Assembly: GCA_010645155.1 (NCBI GenBank)
Contig: CM021316.1
Span: forward strand, 1,673,215-1,737,214
Reading direction: 5' to 3'
DNA length: 64,000 nt
From: Tigriopus japonicus
Taxonomy: Eukaryota > Arthropoda > Copepoda > Harpacticoida > Harpacticidae
Positions 56,953-64,000 of the stretch are shown here, in pieces (position 1 is the first letter of the stretch; each line of letters begins with the position of its first letter). The notes beneath the pieces are model-generated. The model did no database searches. It was not told the DNA's origin and was given only the letters and a program-made list of their open reading frames with translations. The position numbers and the translations under genes were made by a program.

Positions 56953-58148
56953 TTGGCTTTTGGTCCAATATGGGTCCTTTAACGAGCAGCTGACTGGGAG
57001 GTCACAGTACATAAGACTGGGAGGTCACTTTAGTAATACAGCTCCAAATATTGCCCCCTGACACAAACGTTTGACATATTTTCGAACTTCTCAATGTATA
57101 TTGGACACGTAAGAACAAACATTTTGCGTATTAAAGCTCAAAGGCTGCACGTGTTTTCCAATTCACTGGTTGCGCTTAAAGGACTATGTAGTCTCAGTCA
57201 AAAGGTTGCGAGATTTTTCAATACACAAAGAATCTGTAAGAACGCCTCATTAAGTTCAAATTGAAGAAATGCGACAAAATGGGCATCTTTTTGTGAGATC
57301 AACCCTGGTGTTTTTTTTAATCACCCGGTAATGTCTAAAAGGTTTGTGATTTTTTGTTGAATAGATAGGAAATACAAAAACTCCAAGATGAGAATTATTT
57401 GAGACAACAAATTTTGTGAGAATTGATTCGAAAATCGACGGACTCGATTGTAAAAAGGTTGAAAAATAGGAAAAAGGTAAAAAACTGTTTTAATAAGAAA
57501 AAAGTAATGTTTGAACAAAATTAGCCCCCGACAAAACCTGATTTTAGCTTCTACTATCCCCTTCAGTGCTCTCCTAAACTCATGAAGGCTCAAATTTCAC
57601 AACGAACCCTCTGTCCTTGGCCTCATTAAGCTTTGACAGTATGAAGAAAATTTACGGAAATGCAGATAAGGAAACAGGATTCTTGCAATAGCGTCAAAGT
57701 TTGAAGTGGGCGTTCGGAGGTTTCTATTGCGATTATTAACCTTAAAGATTCAACCAAAGTAGAGACAAACTAATACTTGATATTTGTTAGACTTTTGATG
57801 CTTTTTCAAGGCTTTTCACAAATGTATCATGAAAACATAACCAATTTGATACATTGTAGAACAACGTTTTAAGCCTTGAGATCAAAATACCTCAGGTACC
57901 GTATAGAAAAGCTTGATGAAAGAAGAAAAGGTTTTGCAATTTCTTATTGTTTATGTTCCCTTGAACCGAAATCCACTCACTAGATCAAAGCTCCCTTTTG
58001 TTTACATTAGTCATTGAGGCTCATTTTTCACCAATTTAAGGAGAAGAACTTCATGCATGATTTTTTTTTACTTCTCAAAGCACACCAATATTTGTGGCTT
58101 GTTGATTCAACCCATTTTCAGTTTTGGGAGATCACTTGGTTCATGAAT
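56953..58148. other. AT-rich stretch without gene
   Basis: No exon, RNA gene or clear repeat is supported. Open frames are short and overlap on both strands. Confidence 0.5.
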
Positions 58149-58558
58149 AGGGCTTGCATAAAGTTGCTCCTTTTTTGGTGTTAAGCTGCAGTTTTTAATT
58201 ACCAAAGTTGCAAGTAATTTGACAAAAATTGTTATAAAGTTGCCATCATTTTGGCAATATTTTATTTTTATTTTATAACTTTAGATGTAAACAAAAAAAT
58301 TGCCGTTCGTCTAACAAACGACAAAAGTAATTTTAGCAGTTTCATTTAGTTTTCTTTGCTAAAAAACTCAGTGATAATCGCACAAATAGAAAGACAATCT
58401 TTGAAAAGTGCTTGTGAATTAGAATATTAAAACATTTACTCACTGAATCACAAAGATGCAGGCAGACGGAAAAATCGAAAAGCTGTTTAATTTGACCAAA
58501 AACATCAGAAGTTGCAAGTTTAGGTGCAAGTTTCATTTTGCAGTTTTGTCCGAGCCTT
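58149..58558. mobile_element. hAT-like non-autonomous element with AAGTTGC repeats
   Basis: The left end is TAGGGCTTGCATAAAGTTGC and the right end (reverse strand) is TAAGGCTCGGACAAAACTGC, a TIR-like pair. AAGTTGC or close variants recur inside. The 8 bp beside each end, TTCATGAA and GTCATGGT, share TCATG in register, compatible with a decayed 8-bp hAT target duplication. The right 95 bp (58466-58558) are repeated, diverged, at 60185-60282. There is no transposase frame. Confidence 0.5.
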
Positions 58559-58866
58559 AGTCATGGTCATTAGAGAGCTAACAGAGAAAGTTCACTACAG
58601 TAGAGTCAGTGGAGATTTGTTTTGATCACATTGATCTGGCAGCAAGGGTGTCAAGTGACTTGATTTATTATGCATTGCTCTTGTGCAACCAAAGCAAAGC
58701 AGTTGAATGAGCAATTTTGCCTCTGACTCCCTAGAAACGCAAGTTTGGGTTGTGAATCACATAACTTAGCGTGTTCAATGTCAAATCTCATTGCACACAC
58801 AGTGTAGGCTTGGTGACTCACAATTTGCGGAGTATCATTTCTCTGTTAGTCCTCTAATGGTCATGA

Positions 58867-59395
58867 CTCATGAGTAGGGGTGCAGATTTCTGGCAAATAA
58901 AACATGCCTTTTAGGCCCAAAAAATGGCAAATAAAAACGTCCAAAATGGCAAATAAAATGGCAAAAAAACAAAGAAATGGCATATAAAATGGCAAATAGA
59001 CACGAAAAATTACCGAAATATTGTAAAACCAGCCCCTAAATTCGGAAAATGAGCATTATGTTTTACCAACAATAAAACGGAATGCAAGTGTATGAGGATA
59101 TAATAGAAAATATTTTGATTCCGTTGAATAATGAATAAATCCTAAAAAAACTATTTTGGCCAAAAATTTCTTTTGCCTATTTTTTGCCAACAAAAAAATT
59201 CCTTTGATGTAGCCAAAAAACGACAAATTTTGCATTTAATTGCCCAAAAAAACGACCAATTTTGAATTTATTTGCCCAAAAATGGCAAATAAATATAAAA
59301 ATGGCAAATAAACTTTAAAAGCTAGCAAATAGCAAATAAACATGTTATTGGGCATAAAATCTTATTTGCCTGAAATCTCCACCCCTACTCATGAG
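58867..59395. mobile_element. hAT-like MITE with perfect 8-bp target duplication
   Basis: The element spans 58875-59387 (513 bp) and is flanked by identical 8-mers CTCATGAG at 58867-58874 and 59388-59395. Its terminal inverted repeats start TAGGGGTG and run 26 bp, to GGCAAATAA, with two mismatches. TAGGGGTG-type ends with 8-bp duplications are the hallmark of hAT transposons. The interior has no open frame and is built largely from copies of ATGGCAAATAAA in both orientations, i.e. the inner end of its own terminal repeat. It is a non-autonomous element, probably fairly young given the intact duplication. Confidence 0.85.
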
Positions 59396-60184
59396 TAACT
59401 CCGCAAAAAGGAGTGTGAGGTCATCAAAACTACATAATATTCTTAAAGGCATGTGGATATGTTTTGATGGAAGCCACTTTCTTCTTTTAGTTGGCTTAAA
59501 GGGTCCACAGTTAAAAAAATACGTGAAAAACCTTTGCACCAAGTGGGTAAAAAGGATGGGTAGAGCCTGTTGAAAATGATGTTTGAAGCTAGGACAATAT
59601 AGGTGCTAAGAAACTAGTTGTATTAAATACGAAAAGAAAATAGCGCAAGTTGATTGTTTTCAAGTGGCTTTTAAACAAAACAGTAGACCATATGAACGGT
59701 AAACTGAGAGACAGCAGTCCAGGAGTCTCATGTTCAGGGATGTTCAAAAACGCCAAACAAAGACGCAAAAATCAGCACAATTGCTTGCCATAATACAAAA
59801 GTGCCTTTACAATGTTTGGTTGGTAAGTTTGCATTTTCTTTCATCTTTCATAAAAAAAAACATCAAAATAATAAAGATCTATATTTAGTGAAAAAGCTTT
59901 TAGTCCTTGTCAAGTCAGAGGGACTGATGTAATTTAACTAGTAAACGCGTGCTTGTTTATGAATGGAAATGAATAGAATGAAAGTAGAGCAAAGATTTAA
60001 CAATCCATATTATCCAAAAAAATCCAAGAATGTTTTTCTCACTTTTTTTGTTCGTTGCAGATTTGTTCTCAACGCTACAAGGAATAGGATTCCTGTAAAA
60101 AAAAAGTTGATAACTAATATTTTTCATTTCATTTCTCATTACTTTTCACAGTTTGAGCTTGAAAATAGCCCAAAGGTCATATTT
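59396..60184. other. AT-rich stretch without gene
   Basis: No exon, RNA gene or clear repeat is supported in this interval. Confidence 0.5.
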
Positions 60185-60282
60185 GTTACGGAAAACGTAA
60201 AAGTTGCAAAATTTGACTGAAGACATAAAAAGTTGCATTTTTGGTGCAAGTTTCCATTTGCAACTTTTTCCGCGCCCTTGTA
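60185..60282. repeat. Solo right end of the AAGTTGC element family
   Basis: This stretch aligns with 58466-58558, sharing ATTTGAC, AGTTGCA and GGTGCAAGTTTC blocks in the same order, and ends in CGCGCCCTT where the other copy ends CGAGCCTTA. No matching left end was found upstream, so it is a truncated copy. Confidence 0.6.
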
Positions 60283-60572
60283 ATGTTATTGCGAGCCTTT
60301 AGCTTTGTAACAATGATATTATGAGCCTCTTACTTATATGCTTCTTCTTGGGGAACTTTTGATTACTCAAATTCAGGACCTTAGTCTCAAATACTTTTTG
60401 AAACCCCTGCTTTTTAACAATCCCTCGAATTGCGTCAGGAGTAGGCCTACATTTTAATTGAAGGTTGACGATTAAGCCTTATCATCAGCCACAATGAGTG
60501 CAAGAATGATAACCTCGTTATCAGTTAACAAGGCCATAAGCAAGTAAACAACAATCAGTTTCAAGGTTCAAC

Positions 60573-62022
60573 ATGAATCATGGGACACTTTGGCACGTTT
60601 TTGCCTTGTTGATCATTTTTTGCAGCCGTCGTGTAGTTCTCCTTGACCAAAATGAAAGTTGCCAAAATCATGAGCAAGTGTTTTTGAGTTTTGAAAATAC
60701 AACTGAAGAAATATGGCTGAGAGGGAATGGCACAAACTCCAAAGCATTCCAATGTACCTTTCATCTTTCTGAGATCTCATCTGCCGTGTTAACTATGGTC
60801 CATCTTGATACAGCTAGCAATCGTTCGATTCCAGTGAATTTTTCTGATTGTATGAATCGAAAGGAGAAAATTGTAATTCAGCAGCCCTTAAATGAGGAAC
60901 AAATTTGCATCTCTGGAGCTCGAAATACTTATTGTAAACAATGGAATGATTGTCAACCTATTGGCAAAGGTCCGCAAAACGTATTCAACTTGGCAAATTC
61001 CAGGTAAGAACTAAAAACCTTAATCATGAGGCTATCTTTATTCGCGATAACGATGGATGCAAACTTTAGCAAATAGATTCAAATTTTTAAGCCCAAAAAA
61101 GAGCGAATAACAATGTATGGCAAACATGACGTTGAAACTGACTCAAAACTTTATTTGCCAGAAATTTGCATCCTGAGCACTAGAAACCTTTGACTAAGGT
61201 GTCAAGCTTACCTGTAAGAAAATTTCCAAACCTTTCCAAAATGTTCCCAATACACCTTGCTTTTAAGTTTGATTCGCATGAACTTGGTCGACGAGAATTC
61301 CAACTTCAACCTGAATCTTATCCCGAGTTGTAGCCGACTGTCTGTTTCATTTGAGTCGGACCCTTTTTGTGCAAAATCACAACGTCTGTTGTCTTGTTCC
61401 TATGGATTAAATGATGATGATGAGGAAGAAAATAATTATTGGATTGAAAGGTAAACTTCAAAAACAATTTTTCGTTTATTGTGATTTACCGTTAGTTTCT
61501 TTTTGGGGAATATACAGGGTGGCCTATAAGTTTTAGCTGGTTGGACAACATCGGTCAACATCATTAATTTAACTGGAACAAACACCAATTTATATGTAAA
61601 TTTGATATTTTCTAAGCTTTCACAAAATCACTTTTGGCTTTTTATTTTGTTTGTCAGCCTGAGCAAAGTTGTGAGAGGGTCCTAACTATTTCATCAATTT
61701 TTGTGGCACATTTCAGGAGGCTACTAATCCAAAATTTAAGTAATAACAAGAGCCCGGAAACACATTTGCTAAAAAGTGACAAAATGTTGAAAAAACATTT
61801 TCTTCAAAAGCCGAAAATGGTCGCAAAGTAAGCTGGATATTTGAAAATTATACATATTTTTTGCTTCATTTCATGGTAATTACAGCAATTACTAGTGACG
61901 TCATCATTTTTGGCGGAAAAGAAGTTTGGAAGACCTGTGTTTCCGATGAGGGTGCGAGGTCACTAAAACGAAGGTTTAGGCCTGGTGATTGCAACAATGC
62001 CTTTCTTATCTGCACAAATTGA
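60573..62022 (+). CDS. Putative secreted glycoprotein of unknown family, 4 exons
   Basis: I do not recognise the family. Predicted exons are 60573-61003, 61268-61450, 61717-61827 and 61896-62022; all three introns are phase 2, GT-AG, and join without a stop to give 283 aa ending at TGA. The start codon has A at -3. Residues 6-16 are a hydrophobic core, so about residues 1-24 look like a signal peptide. N-glycosylation sequons are at N27, N42, N52, N83 and N89, and cysteines at 30, 61, 93, 112, 121 and 127. The first cysteine pairs are spaced loosely like a CUB domain, but this is weak. Residues after exon 2 are acidic (DDDEEE), then basic. Exon 4 rests on a weak acceptor (TTACTAG), so the 3' end is the least certain; it could instead continue to the open frame at 62321-62563. 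The TGG.GGATGCAAA inverted element at 61050-61172 lies in intron 1, and a lone mariner-like end in intron 2. Confidence 0.45.
61050..61172. mobile_element. Short relative of the hAT-like TGGCAAATAA element
   Basis: The ends GGATGCAAACTTTAGCAAAT (from 61052) and, on the other strand, GGATGCAAATTTCTGGCAAA match each other at most positions and closely resemble the terminal repeat of the element at 58875 (GGGGTGCAGATTTCTGGCAA). The unit is about 123 bp, with no interior coding and no clear target duplication. It lies in predicted intron 1 of the secreted-protein gene. Confidence 0.6.
61514..61540 (+). repeat. Lone mariner-like terminal sequence
   Basis: ACAGGGTGGCCTATAAGTTT resembles the outer end of Tc1/mariner elements, preceded by TA. 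No facing inverted partner was seen up to the end of the window, so this is either a solo end or chance. Confidence 0.35.
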
Positions 62023-64000
62023 AGTTGAAATAGCAATTCTTGATATTGTATTTGCAAAAAAGTATGTTTTGTTGCTTTTTTCTAAAATTTCGCTACATAA
62101 GTTGAGAGGGTTCTTCCGAACTTTGAAGTTAGGAATGCCCGACTTTGAATAACAAGATGGCCAGAGGAGATCGGTTCCTGGGGCAACTAAACCTAAAAAC
62201 AAATAATTTGTTTAATTGAAGGCTTCCAATTTCTTCATTTGTTTTCAAATTAATAATCTTTATTGCGCGTTCTATACACATTGGATATTTTTACAAAGTC
62301 ACGTAATTCAAACGTTTGCAATGTTCGCGTCGGGGCCCATTCTGGGTTCGTGTTGCGCCATTCGAGGCGATTTATCCACTAGACTCAAGTTTGGGTTCAA
62401 GTTGGTTGTCAAATTACTTTGCAATACTTTTCAACATATATTAACCATGCCATTGCCCATAAATGCAACATTTTTCGAAAATCTGACCCTTGAAAACTGC
62501 GATTTTTTTGGCAAGCCTACACTGCTAATGGCAGTTAGAGACGGCAGCAAGTCCGTAAAATGATACGGTAATCACTCCCATTTGGTCAGTTTTCATCAAT
62601 TTATCCAAAAAGGTTTTGGTAAATTTAACGTACGAGTATTGGGTCGTTTTTATAGTCTTCTAAATGATTCAACAACATTTTATAGTTTTCAATTTGCCCC
62701 AAAGGACTGCAGAATTTTTTTGCGTGAGTGACTGTTGTAATGGTTATAAATGTTTAATTTTAGTATAAATGCCCTTTTGTAAGACCTTCTGTTCATTGAC
62801 AGTTCATTTATTTTGCCCAAATTTTCAAGAAATTTTCTTTTCCTTAAATAATCAAGAAAATATTTGATTATTCCTCTAAAACACCAAAATATTTTTAAAA
62901 AATCGAGAAGAATTGGTAAACATTTCATATTTGAAAAAATAAAGTTCTTGGTCCTAGTTATCATGATATTGTCAAAGCTGGAAAAAACGAAGGAAATTTG
63001 TACTGCTGAGATGACCACTTCAAGGCATGAGGGCCAATTTGAAAAATAGTAAATTATAAGTTGTTTGTTAATGTTCCAAAAGTATATCTTTCAATTTATT
63101 AGGGGCCAAAGCAAAAACAAAAAAAAATAGAAATAATCATTTTCCCGAACTTGAATAAAGTTTAAATCAGTTCTTCAAGGGGCAATTTCAAGCTCATTCG
63201 CCACGTTTCAGTGTTATAAAGTAATATTTTTGGGAGTGAGAGCATTTACACGCTTTTATAAATTCAAAGAATGAGTACTAAATTTCTGGAGTGGGAGGCT
63301 AACGATGAAAAATATGATTTCCTGTAGGACCAATTCTTCTGCAAACAAGACCTGGCTTGTATTCGTTTGACAACGTATTTCAAATTTCAGCTCAATCTTA
63401 TTCCGGATTGAAAAATTATGCCTTCTCAAACTTATGTCCTGAAGAGAGCATAGAATGAATAAACTAGCCCTTTGGTAAGGCAATTACCACAAAAGGGATA
63501 GTTCATCTCACATAAAAAGGACACAAAAGTTAATTCAGGGTTGCATGAGCAAAAAAGACAAAGTTCCGTGGTAATAAAATCTAAACTCAAGAGAGTCCTT
63601 CTTCTACAAGATGTCCCTTCTAAATGAAGACCGAAAGATTCCTACCTTTAGTGCACTGGGCTTTTATTAGTTTCACGCTTTTTGTTTAAACAAAATGTTT
63701 TGCGTATTCTTTTGGCAAAGTATTTTTTTTCCTTGCTTGTTCACGGGTTTTTAACCAATGCAAGGGAACTATTTCCCTGCAATGTTTGGTGTTAGTTAAA
63801 TTGTTTCAACAATATTTGTAAGAAGAATTTTAAATGTTCAAAATTGACCTTTGAACTTCCCTGCTCTCCCAACAAGATGAGGTTGCTTGACATACCGCAC
63901 AGCTTGCTCAAAATTATAGTCAAAATGTCTTTCCTCATTTGTGGAACAAGGATTAATGTCCTGATTCATCTCCAGGCCTCAATTGGATGAAAATTTCCTT
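62023..64000. other. 3' flank with one possible exon at 62321-62563
   Basis: The frame 62321-62563 is more GC-rich than its surroundings and has a sequon (NAT, NLT) and cysteines, so it may be a coding exon, but I could not tie it to a splice acceptor in a consistent phase. The rest, to 64000, is AT-rich with no supportable gene. Confidence 0.3.

Overview
The window is eukaryotic nuclear DNA. It has spliced genes with GT-AG introns (several only 59-68 bp), large non-coding intervals, microsatellites, and short transposon relics in introns. A Spätzle-family Toll ligand next to BRIX1 and RUVBL1 points to an arthropod; small introns and many short hAT- and mariner-like elements would suit a crustacean such as a copepod, but the species is an inference.

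Layout. Positions 1-42.9 kb hold no gene I can support: only short open frames, microsatellites, one CpG-dense island with a TATA-like box (17.48-17.66 kb) and one long inverted repeat (33.25-33.41 kb). It is either intergenic or the intron or regulatory domain of a gene outside the window. Three well-supported genes follow. BRIX1 (43032-44885, +, 5 exons, 386 aa) is a 60S ribosome-assembly factor. RUVBL1/pontin (45643-48448, +, 5 exons, 463 aa) is an AAA+ ATPase. A Spätzle-like cystine-knot gene (54250-48634, -, 5 exons, 425 aa) is convergent with RUVBL1, with only 185 bp between the two stop codons. For all three, splice phases join exactly across every intron.

From about 55.4 kb the DNA is AT-rich and packed with repeats: an 18/19-bp minisatellite, the 3' end of a non-LTR retrotransposon, and a cluster of short inverted-repeat elements at 55.98-61.17 kb. 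One of these (58875-59387) has a perfect 8-bp target duplication and hAT-like ends. Several of these elements carry, repeated many times inside, a short motif taken from their own termini. A possible secreted glycoprotein gene of unknown family (60573-62022, +, 4 exons, 283 aa) sits among them.

Functional links. BRIX1 and RUVBL1 are tandem growth genes, and a CACGTG E-box lies just upstream of the BRIX1 start codon. The Spätzle introns have been invaded by a retrotransposon relic and by a mariner-like element whose end lies about 10 bp from a splice acceptor. The most novel material is the hAT-like element cluster, the two long hairpins and the unassigned secreted gene.
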